The translations under genes and the position numbers were made by a program. From the NCBI GenBank assembly GCA_037176725.1, contig JAZBRS010000077.1, positions 930,001 through 994,000 of the forward strand: a DNA stretch of 64,000 nt, in the 5' to 3' direction. Below the pieces are notes generated by a model. The model was not told the DNA's origin. It was given only the letters and a program-made list of their open reading frames with translations, and did no database searches. The DNA comes from Posidonia oceanica (Eukaryota; Streptophyta; Magnoliopsida; Alismatales; Posidoniaceae). Shown here piece by piece: positions 1 to 12,085 of this stretch (position 1 is its first letter; every line of letters starts with the position of its first letter).

Positions 1-3000
1 CCCCTAGAGCGTCATGGTGAGTGTTGTCAAAGGCTGTCATTCCCTTCACGGCTGGCGTGATGTCCTCGGCTTTGAATCCGAGCTTGGTTGCTGTATGCAA
101 GGGGCAAACGTTAAGGCCTGACCCATTATCAACCAGTGTTAGGGGAATGCGAAAGTTTTTGAACTGCACCGTGACGAATAGGGGCTGGTTATGATTAATC
201 CCCGCCGGAGGCAGCTCATCACTCGTGAAAGAGATGACCTGAGGCTCCGCAATCAACCCAACCATGCTCTCCAAGGCAGAAGGCTCAATGGACTGGGATA
301 CACGGGCAGCCTGGAACACACGAAGAAAAGCCTCGCGGTGTTCGGCGGAGGTGTGGATCAAGTCCCAGATAGAAATGTCGGCTTTGACCTTCTTAAGCTG
401 GGAGGTTAGGTTTGCTTTAGGTTGGCTTCTCCTAGCAGCTGGAGGGGTGATTCTAGCAGGTTCTAAAGGGGTGGTGACAGGAAGCTGGGTTACTACAGGT
501 TGGCTAGGGATTTGGCTAACTACAGGCTGATTCGGGGTTGGATCTGCTAAGGGTTGGCCTGAGGGTGGGGGTATAACAGGTCCAGGGTGAGTTGGCCTAG
601 TTGCCGGTGCTGGGGGCCTATAAACCCTCCCCGATCGCGTTACTTCCGCGCACATTTCTGTGGCGTAGCTGTAAGGGACGCGATGGGTGTCCAGGGTCAA
701 ATCAATGACGACTGGAGCACGTGCTGCGAGCACACGAGGGGTTACAGGGGGACCTATTGGATGCTGAAGTCTGTCTAATGGGTATGGTTGTTGGGGTGGG
801 AAGGCTGGGGCAGGTTGAGGTCTGCCTAGAAGGTGTAGCTGAGGTCGCCCTAAGAGGTGGATGGGGGAACTAGGCTGGGCTCTAGCTAAGAGGTGCACAG
901 GGGATTGAGCCTGGGGAAGCACGGTGGGAGGCGCGAGAGGGCGCTCCGGCCTGGCACGCGGTCGGATCAAGTGAATTCCCGACTCGGAGCCGGCAACTGC
1001 CGCGAGATAGAGACTGACTGGGAAAGGCTCAGAGATGTCAGAGATGAGATCAGAAGGGTCGACCACAGAGGTAGCAGGCCCGGAGGGAAAGACAGAGTGG
1101 ATGCCTGAGGTTCCCGCCCCTCCCGGATAAGAGTGCTCCGGTAAGGGTTGGCGGGTGATGCCAGAATGCAGGGGAACAGCTGAGTGTGCAGATGCATGAG
1201 TGTGTGCTTGAGTGGATGCCTCGTGCGTGTCGATCACAATCGTTCCCGATTCGATCAAGTCCTGAATTGCGTTCCGCAGGGAGAAGCAATTGTCCGTCGA
1301 ATGCCCGACACTTCGATGGAAATTGCAGAAGAGGTCCGACCTAAACCAATGCGGCAGAGGACTTGGCGACGGACGAACCTCCGGGAACTTCAGGAGCGAT
1401 GCAACCTTTGGCAAGATGGCCGTGAGTGGTTCCACCAGTGGGGTGAAACTATGCCTCTCAATGGGTGGTCTTCTTTGCCTTGGGTATGAGCCTTGCTGGA
1501 CCGGTGCAGCAGGATAGACTGGTCTAGCGGTGGTAGTGATGTGTGGTGTGTGTGGATTTCTAGGTGCAGGAGCGTACACCATCTGAGCTGGGGCAGGCCG
1601 GGATGGCTAGCGAACAGGCACAGCAGGAGAATCGACGAATGCAACAGCGGGTTTCGACGAATCCTTCCTCTTCGGGCGGTTGTTGCTGCTGCCGCTGTTG
1701 TTGTTGTTGGAGGCGCTGCTGTTGGCACTGTTGCTGCTCATCACTGCCTGCTTAGCGAACGCAGAGAGAGACGGGAAGTTGCCACTCCGCAGAGAACTCT
1801 CCATGCGCGCTCCAGCTCTGATGAGTGCCGCAAAAGTAGTGACTGGTTGGATGCTAAGCAGAGCTCCGAGAGACGGCTGTGCTCCTTTGATAATGATCTC
1901 GATAGACTCCTCGTTAGAGGGTCTGTCTCGAACCTGAGAGGCAAGGGCGCGCCAGCGGCCGACGTACTCCCCGAACGGCTCGCCAGAATTCTGCTTGATT
2001 GCGATCAAGTCCGCCCTCTTTGGGACCAGATCGAGGTTGAAGGAGTACTGTTCCAGGAACGCCTGGCTGAGGTCGTTCCAAGTCTTGATGGCTGACATAT
2101 CAAGCGATGTAAACCACTTGAGTGCCGGCCCGGTCAAACTCTTCTGGAACAAATGGATCAGCAACCTCTCGTCAGCCTGAAGCTGAGCGAGATCACCGCA
2201 ATATGCCTTCAAGTGTGCTACGGGGCAGCCCCTACCATTATACTTCTCGAAGTCCGGGATCTTGAACTTCGGAGGGAGTACCGCCTCTGGAAAGCAGCAG
2301 AGGTCCCGGAATTGGTAGGTCTGGTGCTCAGTACCCTGCACTAGTCATAGTGCCTTCTCCAAGACGTCCATCCGGTTATTGATGGGGTCTGGGATTGCTG
2401 CTGTAGGAGAGGGATCAGCAGGGGTAGCGAGCGCATACGCCGAATGGGTCGCACCTAAGTGCTCCTCCGGATCTACCATAGCGTCGCCTGGTGGAGCAAC
2501 GGGATGGCCGGCGTATCCGTGCTGGGGGACTGTGTATGCAGGAGTGTATGCAGGATGCTGGACCTGATGCAGAGGAGAAGAGTAGATGCCATGCTGTGCT
2601 GTGACAGGGGTAGGATGACGGAGCACCAGTTGCTGTACAGGCGGAGTGCCAGACAGCGAGCCAGTGAGGTACTGGGCTCCAGCCGGTCCAAAGGACTTAC
2701 CACCAGAGGGAAGTGGAGCATGCTGTGCTAAGTGTTGTGCGGCAGGAGGCGGTAAACGGGCCCCCATCGTCGGAACCGTGAGCAGTTGAGACGATGGTCG
2801 AGGCGGAGGTGTGGAGGTCGATGCATGGAATGCAGGAACTGGCCTCAGAGGAACCTCAGGAACGATAGGAATAGAAGAAGGACGAACTGATAGAGCCATG
2901 CCCTGCAGTTTCTGGGCAAGCTCCATCAGGTGCTGGTACTGTGCTTCGGGCGTCTCGCCAGTGGGGACGCTGAAGTGCAGTGCCGGCGAAGGCTGAGAAA

Positions 3001-3340
3001 CAAGTGGCACGGACACAGACTGTCTGGGAGGGAAGGATTCTACAGCAAAGGTCGCAGCGACGGTGGAAGGGATGTCAAAAGCGACGTATCCCTGGGATGG
3101 AGGGGGCAGTGGCGTCTCCAAAACGCGAGTAATGGTCGTCAAGATAGATTCGGCGACCGGATCCGGAGGAAGAGATGCTTGCCACTGTCCCGGGACGTAC
3201 TGAGAACCTAGAGACGTCAGGGGAGGAAACCCTGGTGTCGGAGGGGGAACAAGGGGGACAGAAGGAGCAACCGGAGGGGCCGGAATGGAAACACCCTCCG
3301 TGACAGGAGTGAAAAGAGGCTCACTGACGTACTAGGCCAT
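1..3340 (-). pseudogene. gag-protease polyprotein of element A, three in-frame stops
   Basis: One minus-strand frame runs from an ATG at 3340-3338 to the window edge. It encodes a Pro-rich N-terminus, the gag capsid region (about 2350-1900, containing FEKYNGRGCP and FTSLDMSAIKTW), an Asn/Ser-rich tract from trinucleotide repeats (1675-1745), a C-X3-H-X4-H-X4-C knuckle (CNFHRSVGHSTDNC, about 1327-1286), a Pro/Gln-rich linker, and the start of an aspartic protease with active-site motif DNGSG (Asp codon at 130-128). In-frame stops lie at 3334-3332 (TAG, codon 3), 2347-2345 (TGA where element B reads Arg) and 1609-1607 (TAG). I found no other stop and no frameshift. Gag would form the retrotransposon particle and protease would cut the polyprotein. 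RT and integrase should follow beyond the left edge. Confidence 0.85.
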
Positions 3341-4651
3341 TGCTGTCCTAGATCGCGTGAGAACAGGGCTGCGACGAGTGTTCAAGCAGTGAGTCCTAAA
3401 GGGAGCTATCTTCGCAAAGGCGGATAGCTCAGAAAGGGAATGGTCGCGAACAAAGTCGCAAAAGGGGTGTCAACGGGGGTCGGTACTCGAGCTCTGGCAA
3501 AGGGAAACTCGCTTACCGATCACGCTGACACAACAGAAGGAAATCAGGGTTAGAAACTAAAAGATGAATGCAAATGAGTTAGTTAAATGGCGTGAATGAT
3601 ATGCATGCTTTCTAATATGCCCCCTTACCTAGCTAGTGTTTCCTAGCAAGGTTGTCTACTTCGGGTATCCCTAGGTGTACGGGTCACCGACTCAGGTCAG
3701 AAAATTAGGTTCCCTGTCTAACTCCCAGCCCAAAGCTCAGGAAATAACAGGGTGGTGCGTTGGTGGCCTCTACCCTGCCAGAGCGTGGGTGGTACCCTCT
3801 ACTAACACCGACACGACCCCCGGACGAGGGGGGGACAGACTGACTGACTCGTGCCACGCACAAAGCGGTGGAACAAGAAGCCGGGACCGTCCTTCGCAGA
3901 CTAATAGGTGGACTCAGATGAGAAGAATGCATGCCCTATATGATGCTTATGCAAATGCTTAAAGTCTTTTATCTTGCGTATTTTATTAACCAGAGGGAGT
4001 GAAGGATTGTTCAGAGTCTCTAGTTGCTCCTAGGAGTTCTTTTTACTTGCGGTTTTTAGTTAACCATAGGGAGAGCAAACATGTTTCTACTATCCTAGGC
4101 ATGGCACGTGCGAAGGGGAAGAAAATCAGTCAAGCATGGCAGGCAAACAATCATACAACATAACAAAAGGCAAGTGCATGGCATGTGCAAGTGTTTGTGA
4201 GCATAATGGTGAAGAAAAAAAAACATTCATCAAGTCAAAAGGCATGTATGCAAGGTATGTGCGTGCGTAGTGACATAGCAAAAGTGTAAAAGAAGCATTC
4301 ACCATTCAAAAAGCATGTATTGTTGCCAAACAAGTATGTAGACATGCAATGTGCGATAATTAAAGTAATAATAAATGAGTAAGGCAAGAAAAATAAAGAC
4401 AAGTAAGCTGTAAAGGAAGTAAGAGCATAAGCAAGACAATAAGTAAACAAACAAGCAGAGAAGCAAAGCCAAGCGAAAAGGAGCGCAAACCGAGACGAAA
4501 GGGGTGCAAAACCTAGGCAAAGTAGCCACAAAGCGACTTTCTAGGAGTTTGCACAGAAAAACGAGCAAAACAAGCAAAGAAGGCACACAAGACAGGCAAA
4601 ACTGCGAAAACAGGCGAGCAAAAAGCCGGGAACAAAAGCCGGAGTCTAGCC
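3341..4651 (-). other. untranslated leader of element A
   Basis: This lies between the primer site and gag and has no credible coding frame. Parts around 3690-3910 match the leader of element B (24690-24900), and a diverged version occurs in element C (about 43090-43200). The shared sequence includes a stretch with GACCGTCCTTCGCAGACT. Such leaders usually carry packaging and dimerisation signals, but I cannot point to one here. Confidence 0.6.
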
Positions 4652-4669
4652 TCCCCAGCAGAGTCGCCA
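4652..4669 (-). other. primer-binding site of element A
   Basis: On the minus strand this reads TGGCGACTCTGCTGGGGA directly after the LTR end, separated by one base. It is complementary to a tRNA 3' end in CCA. Tat/Ogre elements are reported to use tRNA-Arg with a site of this form. Compared with element B there is one C-to-T change. Confidence 0.78.
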
Positions 4670-5286
4670 CTATAGCGATCTCGATCAGAATCAGGCTCGC
4701 TATTTTAGCGGCGATTGGATCCGGGGAAGGGGCTCGACTCGAAAACACTTGAAATCGAGGAGAAAAGAGAAAGATAAGACAAATCAGAGTCGCCACCATG
4801 TCTATTAACGAGAGACAAGGAAAATCGGGGGAAATGCGTGAATTAACACGCAAAACCAAGCAAGAAATGCAAAGGAAACAAATGCAAATACATGCAAATG
4901 AGATGACTCTAGCCTAGGATAAGGGCAGTACGGTCAATGCGGGCCAAAAGACAGGGCAAGGACTCCTGTTACATGCGGGGAAGGTGTTAGGCACCCCCGA
5001 CACGCCCGAGAATCGGTCTTTCTAGGCTTACGCTCGCATACACAGGGAAATGCAGGATTGAATGCCAATGTGCCTATAAATGCCTAAATGAATGCTCAAG
5101 GTGTGCTCTAAGTGGAGAGATGCAGGGCAAGGAAGTAAACGTGCTATCTAAGTGCTCAGCTACGCTGTCCGTGTTCCGAACCGGGCGAAACCTGGCTCGT
5201 GAGAACTCCAGACAGTAAGCATCACAGCCCTATATGCAAATGCAGGCGAAAAAGCAAAACAACGGTAAAACCATGCAATGTGATCG

Positions 5287-5560
5287 ACATGCAAGAGAAA
5301 ACGGCGTAAAGCACGCAAAACGAGGCAAAAGACAAGAAAGCACGCAAAGTGGTGCAAAAAGACAAAGTCGGCATGTAAAACGGGCGAGAAAGCAAGGCGG
5401 CATGCAAATCGGTGCGAAAGACGGTGACGGGCACGCAAAACTATGCCAAAAACAAGGCGAGCGCGCAAAACGACGCGAAAGACAAAGCAGGCACTCAAAA
5501 CGGTGCCAAAACGGGAACGGGCACGCAAAACGGTGCCAAAAGCTGCGAGATAAAACCTCG
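5287..5560 (-). repeat. minisatellite in LTR of element A
   Basis: Degenerate units of roughly 30-35 bp share a core GCACGCAAAACGGTGCNAAA. The same array is found at the same place in the two LTRs of element B (12779-13060 and 26514-26900) and in the solo LTR at about 51796-51990. Copy number differs between LTRs, and the units are open in several frames, which creates spurious ORFs. Confidence 0.75.
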
Positions 5561-6559
5561 GAAAACTGTGCGAATGCTAAATGCAAAGAAGAGATCAGAA
5601 GATGCCAAAGAGGAGCAAAACAATGTGTGTGTAAGAACAGACATCGTTTAGGACCACCCAGGGTAGGTGTGAAGACCTACAAAGGGGAGAGTGAGCAAAC
5701 AGAGGGATTACCACCTCTTTTGCGACCATTTCCCACTAAACCGTTCCACGGTGTGTCTCGCATGCTGCCCAAAGCTCGCGATGCGATCGGATCGTGAAAA
5801 AGGGGGAAGAAAGTCACATTAAGTGGTAAATCCAGGGAAAACTCAACACAAAACCCACAGGGAAACGCGAAACAGGGATCTGAGTTGATGGACAAGAAGA
5901 AGGGGCCCTATTCTACATGCTCAAAGAGACAGAAATCGAAAACGAGGAAAACTATGCAAATGGCATGCAAATGAATGCAATGCAGGGGTTCAGGAGGACA
6001 TACCTGGAAATCCGGGAGCCTGATCTGAGATCTGCTTGGTCCATGCTGAAGAGCGCTTCGCTGCGGTCGCCTGGGCAGCTTGCTTGAGAAGATCCAACGG
6101 CCGGATTGGAAGATATCGCAGCTTCAAGGCAGAAGGGCCAGAACAGGGGAGAAGAACAGATCTAGGTGTTCAGGAGGTCCTAAGGGTGTGCAAAAGGTCC
6201 TCCCAAGTGAAAGGGAGCTAAAAGTGCTTGGTGTGTGCGGAAGGATGCTAAAATGCAAGACTAGGTGGATGCAGAATGCATGCAAAAGCAGGAAAAAACG
6301 AGGGGAAAAGAACTTGGAAAAAGACAGGAGTTTAAAAAGCATTTTGAAAAAGAAAGGGGCTAAAATGCAAATTTTCACAGAAAACAGGGGTCCACAGGAA
6401 AGGATTTTGAAAACAAGGGAGGACAGGGGTCCATTTTGCAAAAAAAAAAAAAAACTAGGCTCAGAAAGCTGTTTTGAAAAGAGGGTATGCTTTGAAAGAG
6501 GTTTTGAAAGCAGAAAGGGATCAGAAAGCAATTTTAAGAAAACTGGGGTCTAAGATGCA

Positions 6560-7290
6560 AATTTTCCAGAAAACAAGGTTCTGGGGAGTCTGGGAATACT
6601 AGTGGAGGGTCTATATGCAATTTGGTAAGCATAGGAGCTAGGATGCAACCTAGGGGCAAAATGGTCTTTTCACATGATTTTTTAAAAGATGCAAGGACCT
6701 ATGTGTGATTTTGAAATAATGCAGGGGCAAAAATGCAATTTAATATGGAAAACATGCTCTGAAATCACTGACCATGGACTGATATGCAATTTTTTGAAAA
6801 TGCAGGGTTGAAAATGCAATGCAATAAGCTAAAATGCATGCAAAATGATTACTGTGCACTTAAAAAGGACCTATATGCAAAAATGAAAAAACAGAGGGGC
6901 AAAAGTGCAATGCATCAACCAAAAATTAAAATCAGAAACTAAGTTACTACAGTGCATTGGACCTAAATGCAAAAGCAGAAACATGAAGGGACCTAGAATG
7001 CAATGCAGTATGGTAAACTTAATGCATTTAAATGAAATGATCTACCACAGGACCTATGTGCAAAAATCGAAAACAGAGGGACCAAACCACAAAATATTAC
7101 AACTGAAACACACAGTAACAGGACTGAAAAGCAAATACTGAAAAACATAAATATAAACAGCAATTTAGCATGGTTTTAAATTAAAAACAAAGCAGATTAA
7201 ATGAAATAAGGACTGAAACGCAAAAACGAAAAAACTTAAGACAGATATGCAATATTAACACAGAAACTATATAACTAGAAAAATAACTAA
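6560..7290. repeat. ATGCAA-rich irregular repeat block in LTR of element A
   Basis: The words ATGCAA and GGACCTA(T)ATGCAA recur every few tens of bases in an A-rich background. Equivalent blocks occur at about 13660-14400 and 27600-28340 (element B LTRs), 52240-53450 (solo LTR) and, as TTGCAT on the plus strand, 36820-39080 (plus-strand solo LTR). There is no coding potential. Confidence 0.65.
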
Positions 7291-10200
7291 ACAGTGATCT
7301 GCCGGCGGTGGCTGGCACTGTAGCAGGATGCCACCGGAGCTCAACACCACCAGCACAGGGAGCTTGTGGACGTGTTGATCGACGGAGGCTGCTACCGGCG
7401 TTCGTGCGGACCTCCGGAGATCACCGAGGGATCGCTCTGTCGGCTGGAGCAGCAGGAGGACCGGAGGCCGGCGTCGGAGAAGATGAACTGTCCGGCGACT
7501 TGCAGTTGGAGCAGGAGGATCGGGAACTGGCTTCTGGTCGGCGGGAAAGCAACAGAGGAGGGAGAGGGAGTGGAGGAGGTGAGGAATTACCTGTCTTCGC
7601 GTCTAGTGCGTGCTCCCGACCTCAGCAGAGTCGGAGCTGGCTGGCGATGGCTGTCCGGTTGCAGCGGTGGCCTCCAGTGGCTCGCAGAGGCTGGGTCTTC
7701 CTCAGGACGATCTTCCGGAGCTCCTCGGACGATCGGACGAAGCTTCTGCAGCTCGAGCGGAAGATCGGAGTTTGTGGGTTGTCTGAAGGCAGCCGGAGGT
7801 GGGGGGCCTTGTCTGCTGCTCGTCCGGCGAAGCGGAGCCTTCCGAGTGGTTGCTGGGAGGCTGGCGAGGCTACTTGGATGACCGGAAGGGTTTTCTGGAG
7901 AGCGAGGAGAGAGTTTGGGAGTGGGGTCAGATCTGGGTCTGAAGTGGAGCTAGGTGTTTGTTGTGGAGTTCTTGGCCGGTGGTGAGGGATAGGGCCGGAG
8001 GCTAGGTGTTTCTGGAAGGTGGAGGTCTGGTGATTATCTGGGAGGAATCTGGGATGAAGGAGCGGGCTGTGGTGAAGGCAATTGTGGAGTGGGTTGTGTT
8101 GGGTTCACAGTTGGAATGCCGGGTGGTCTGAAGGTGTTTTAGGTGGTGGAAAGGCCGTGAAGTGGTGAAGGAAGATGGCTGGTTGCTAGGTGAGTTTGGG
8201 GGAGCAATTGGGAGAAGTTCTGAGGCTGGGAATGGGTTCGGTTTACTGGGAAAAGAAGAGGACGGTTTGCTGTGGATTTCAGAAGGAAAAGGAGAAGGAT
8301 TGGGTGGGGAATGGCTCTGGAATTGGTGGCCTCTTTCCGGGATGCCAAGAAGGACTCTCAGGCTCTCTCTTTGGTTATCTTCTCTCTGGAATTGGAGGGT
8401 GCAAAGGAGAAGAGTGGAGGTCACTCAGGTGGAGGGAATGCTCTGGAATTGCTCTCTGAGATCACTCACGCTCTCTGGGTTTCCTCTCTTGCTGAAGGTC
8501 AATCTCTCTGGATCGCTCACTGCCAACCTCCTAACGAAGTTGAAGGACGCAGGCTTATAAGAGGAGAAGCTGCCGGTACGCGCGCTGGGAATTTGAAAAC
8601 AGCGGCGTCGCACTGCAGCAGAGGAGACGGCGAGCTGACCGGCACTCGATGCCTCCGGATTTGGCGCTGAGATGGAGGAGACGGCGAGCTGCTGTAGACT
8701 GAAAAGATGGAGGACTCAAATTCGAATGGAGGAGGGAATCCTGTTGCCACAGCTCGCGGGAGAAAAAAAAATCCGGTGGAAATGCTGAGGAAGGAGGAAG
8801 AAGAAGGAGGAGAAGGAAGGCAGGCTGGACTGTGCTGTGGGCTGACGAACGGAAGAAGAAAAAAAGAAACGAAAAAAAAGAAGAAACGGGCCGGAGGGCC
8901 CAGTAAAGAAAAGAGAGAAAGAAGAAAGGAGAAGTAAGAAAGAAAGAGAGGGTAGGATGGGGAAATAAAGTTAGGTAAAAATAAACTAAAAATAAATAAA
9001 AATATCAGAAGGGTTGTGCTGTAGGTTAGGATTTTAATTAAGATTTTTAATGGTCATTTTGAGTTGATTAATGTGTTTTGGGCTTGATTAGGGTTCTAGG
9101 GCCTTGGTTTTGTTTTTAATTGGTTTTCACTTGATTAAATGTTTGTTAAACTTTTTTTAAATTGTTTTAAAAATTGTATTTCCCTTGTTGGACACTTAGG
9201 ATATTAATTAGGATTTTTTAGGATTTAATTTCGTATTAATCAAGGTTGGTTTTAGGTTTTTAAGTTTTAGTCTTCTTAGGGTTTCTTCCTTTTTAAGTCT
9301 TTTAAGTTATGTTTTGATTTTTATTTATTGATTTTTCTTGAAGTTTTTAGTTGGATTTTTCTGGTTTGATAGAGTGTTTTCAAGTCCTTCAGATGTGTTT
9401 TTCTCTTCTTTTTTAATTAAGTTTTTAACTTGTTTTTCTTATGTTTATTAGGTTAAGTCTTTTGCCTTCTTTAATTACTTGTTTTAGTGTTTGATTTTTA
9501 ATTCTTCTTTTTAGGGTTTGTCTTTTAATTCTTCTGATGGGGTTTTTATTTTTGGTGGGTTTTGATTTTATTTTAGCCTTTTCCTTGATTTTTCAGTGTT
9601 TTCTTTTGATTTGTTTTGCATTTTTTAGCTTGCATGTTTGGTTTTTCTTCTAACTTGATTTAGTTAAGTTTAAGTTGTTAATAGCTTGTTTAATATTTTT
9701 TTAATTGTTTTTCTTAGGGTTCTGATTTGTTTCTTTTGTGTTTTGAGATTTTACAGATTTTTATGGGTTTTTGTGGATTTTTGCAGAAGGGAGAAAAGAA
9801 AAAGAGAAGGAAGAAAGAAATGGAAAAAAGAGGGAGATAAGAGGAAAAGAGATAGGTTGGAGGAAAACGATTTTTTAAAATTCAGAAAAAGTGTTAAAAA
9901 TAAAGTAAAAATAGGGATAATATAGAGGAAGGATAGAAGCACAGAGGGGGCCCACAACTAGACCAGAAAAAGGACAAAAAGGGGATGAAAAGAGAGATGA
10001 TAATCAGGAGAGAGAGAGGAGAGAGAAAATGATAATCCCGGAGAGAGAAAGGATAATTTGGGTGAAAAGGGTCTTAATGGTCTTGGAATGGGGTGAGAAT
10101 TGCTGAGTGGGTAGTCTAGGGTTTGAAGTCTTAGTTCTGAAGTTTTGGTTTGATTCTAAGGAGGTTTTGGAGGGGTTTTAAGGTGTAGAAAAAGGGGAGT

Positions 10201-10468
10201 TTCACCTAAGTTTTCTAGGGTTTTTGGGAATGGTCTTGGTTTGGAAATTTCTAGGTTCTTGGGTAGGTTTGTTGGGTGGATAGTGGTGGATTTTCCTATG
10301 GTTTTTGGTTAGGTTTTGAGGTTGGGAAGGGGGGTAAAGGTTTGGGCCAAGACAGGCTGATTTTGAAGGGTAAAGAGGAGGGTTAGGGTTAGTGTTTGGT
10401 TGGGGTTTGAACCAGCAATCTCCAGGAGGGCTCCAAGGGTCCGGGCCTGCCAAGATGGGGTGTCAACA

Positions 10469-12080
10469 CTATTACAGACTCGATTTGATGAAATGAAAGG
10501 AAAGTAATTACAACTCTCTAATCACAATAATCACCCCGTAGTTGCTTTGACGTTTCTGTAACCTATACTATCAATCTCAACAAACCACCTGGCAAACAAG
10601 GCACCAAACGTGCATATTGGTGACATAGGAATCCACCTGTAACACCCAGATAATGCCTGAGCTGCAAGACACAGATGTCGTCGATCTGACTGGCAGCAAG
10701 ATTAGTCGCCGCTCAAGACAGTGACGGAGTTCGGCACTGGTTGTACTGGCAACGAAAAGGCCTGTACTTCTAACAACTGAAATCCATTCTAGATAGATTA
10801 CGTGTCAAACAAGTGTGGTAAAAGCTGGTTAACAGACAGAATGCCAATTTTACTTGTTCAAGTAATTAGTTGATGGATTGATTCAACCTGCGTTCTCTCA
10901 ACTGTTAGGTCCCTAGGGAAAAAGGGTAAGGCCAACTTTGTGGGATCTAAGGGTCACACAATAGGATTTTGTCTCTTCTAGTACCTCCCTTTGACCTTTG
11001 TTATGGTCTACCAAGAGGGCCTAGGTGGCGAGTTTGTCTCTCTATAGAGGGGCCCACAACCTAGGATTCTGTCCTTAAGGTCGTATCCTAACAAACCACA
11101 AAGCGATAAATAAACACAAAATACTAGAGTATCAAGTATCTACTAAGGGCTATTATTGACTCAGGGAGAAGGAAGGGAGTCAATAACAAAACCTCAGGAC
11201 ACCTCAAGTTCTCAATCTAATTATCACAATCAAATGTAGAGTATGGGAGAGAGACTTGCACTGGCCCGGTCCACTTGGCTTGATTGTTCTAACTAGAGAG
11301 AGATTCCCTTAAGGAACTTTAACTCTAATACTAAGCAAATAGTTTCCACCCTAGTGGTGGATGTCAAACAAAACCTAAAAACCAAAAAAATCTAAAAGAG
11401 AACAAGTGGATGGGATATTATTGTATATTTTAGTGTTGTAGATCTAGAAAACAACATAAACAAAAAAAAAAAAACCAATGTTCTACAAGGGAAACCGTAT
11501 CCAGATCTGGTCATCGGTAGGACTGGCGCCGAATTGAGTCGTTGCCTCTAAGTGTGAACGAGACTCAACACTGCGTATACAGGCGGCTAGATATGGAGGC
11601 TATCTAACGTCAGATAGAACCGATTCGGTCATCGGTGCTATAGGTGCCGAATTGAGTCATTGCCTCTAAGTGCTAACGAGACTCAATGCCTCAAGCAGAG
11701 ACGACTAGATGTGAATTCCTTCTAACATCATACTAAAAACCCGATAGAAGGTCTAGGTGTCGTGAAACCCTATACGCACGACTTCTAGACCAAAAATGAC
11801 ACCTAGATCTAAGAAAATAAATGAGGAAAGGAAAGGAAATGCTCATGTAGCATGAACGATTGCCTCAAGCCGGTCCCACCATGATCGCTAATTTTTCTAT
11901 AGATATGGATTTGAGGTGTTGATGTAGGCGTCGGCACTTCCACGAATGTCGATGACTGATGTGATCGCCACTCATTGATTTGCAAAGCCGGTTGATAAGA
12001 TGCCTACAGGAGATGTAGATGTGGGTTGCCGTCTCACCGGATCAACAGCAGGATGCTGTCTGGCGGCATCCTCCTGCTAC
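10469..12080. other. older intergenic or repeat DNA between elements A and B
   Basis: I see no coding sequence. TGTAACACCC at 10638 resembles the start of some plant gypsy LTRs. The segment continues, after removal of element B, at 31924. It contains a two-copy tandem repeat at 11502-11740. Confidence 0.5.
11502..11740. repeat. two-copy tandem repeat, period about 118 bp
   Basis: Two copies share GGTCATCGGT, then GCCGAATTGAGTC and TTGCCTCTAAGTG, then AACGAGACTCAA and a GACTAGAT-like end. The first copy starts near 11507 and the second near 11625. They differ mainly by transitions. Confidence 0.75.
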
Positions 12081-12085
12081 GTAGC
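12081..12085. other. target-site duplication GTAGC, left copy
   Basis: GTAGC immediately precedes the LTR terminus TGTAGTAATCC of element B and matches GTAGC at 31919-31923. Five bases is the usual duplication length for LTR retrotransposons. Confidence 0.92.

Larger units (their letters stand above)
1..10468 (-). mobile_element. Tat/Ogre-like Ty3-gypsy element A (5' portion)
   Basis: On the minus strand the order is LTR (10468 to 4671), primer-binding site (4669-4652), leader, then gag and protease running off the left edge. The LTR begins TGTTGACACCCC, and the same terminus is seen at the ends of element B and of the solo LTR at 51066-55789. The very long LTR, the TGGCGACTC-type primer site and a gag-protease frame without a separate gag stop fit the Tat/Ogre branch of Ty3-gypsy elements. 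RT, RNase H, integrase and the other LTR lie outside the window, so completeness and target duplication cannot be judged; the right flank after 10468 starts ctatt. Confidence 0.85.
4671..10468 (-). repeat. 5' LTR of element A, about 5.8 kb
   Basis: In LTR orientation it starts TGTTGACACCCC (10468 leftward) and ends at 4671, where the usual CTACA end has decayed to CTATA. From U3 to U5 it holds purine-rich blocks (about 9785-10070 and 8750-8945), a T-rich block (about 9000-9780), a GC-rich block (about 7290-8700), an ATGCAA-rich block (about 6560-7280), a cAAAACgGTGC minisatellite (5287-5560), the conserved U5 block (about 4966-5035), and a primer-site-like GGTGGCGACTCTG (4797-4785). No gene is supported inside it. 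ORFs of up to 225 codons in the GC-rich block are unlike any family I know. Confidence 0.85.

Noticed and set aside
4299..4859. 186-codon minus-strand hydrophobic ORF
   Set aside because: It spans the leader, primer site and LTR end of element A, so it crosses functional non-coding borders. The hydrophobic content reflects T-rich sequence.
7308..7985. 225-codon plus-strand ORF in the GC-rich LTR block
   Set aside because: It is antisense to the LTR, not kept in the equivalent blocks of other LTRs, and contains no domain I recognise. GC-rich sequence has few stops.
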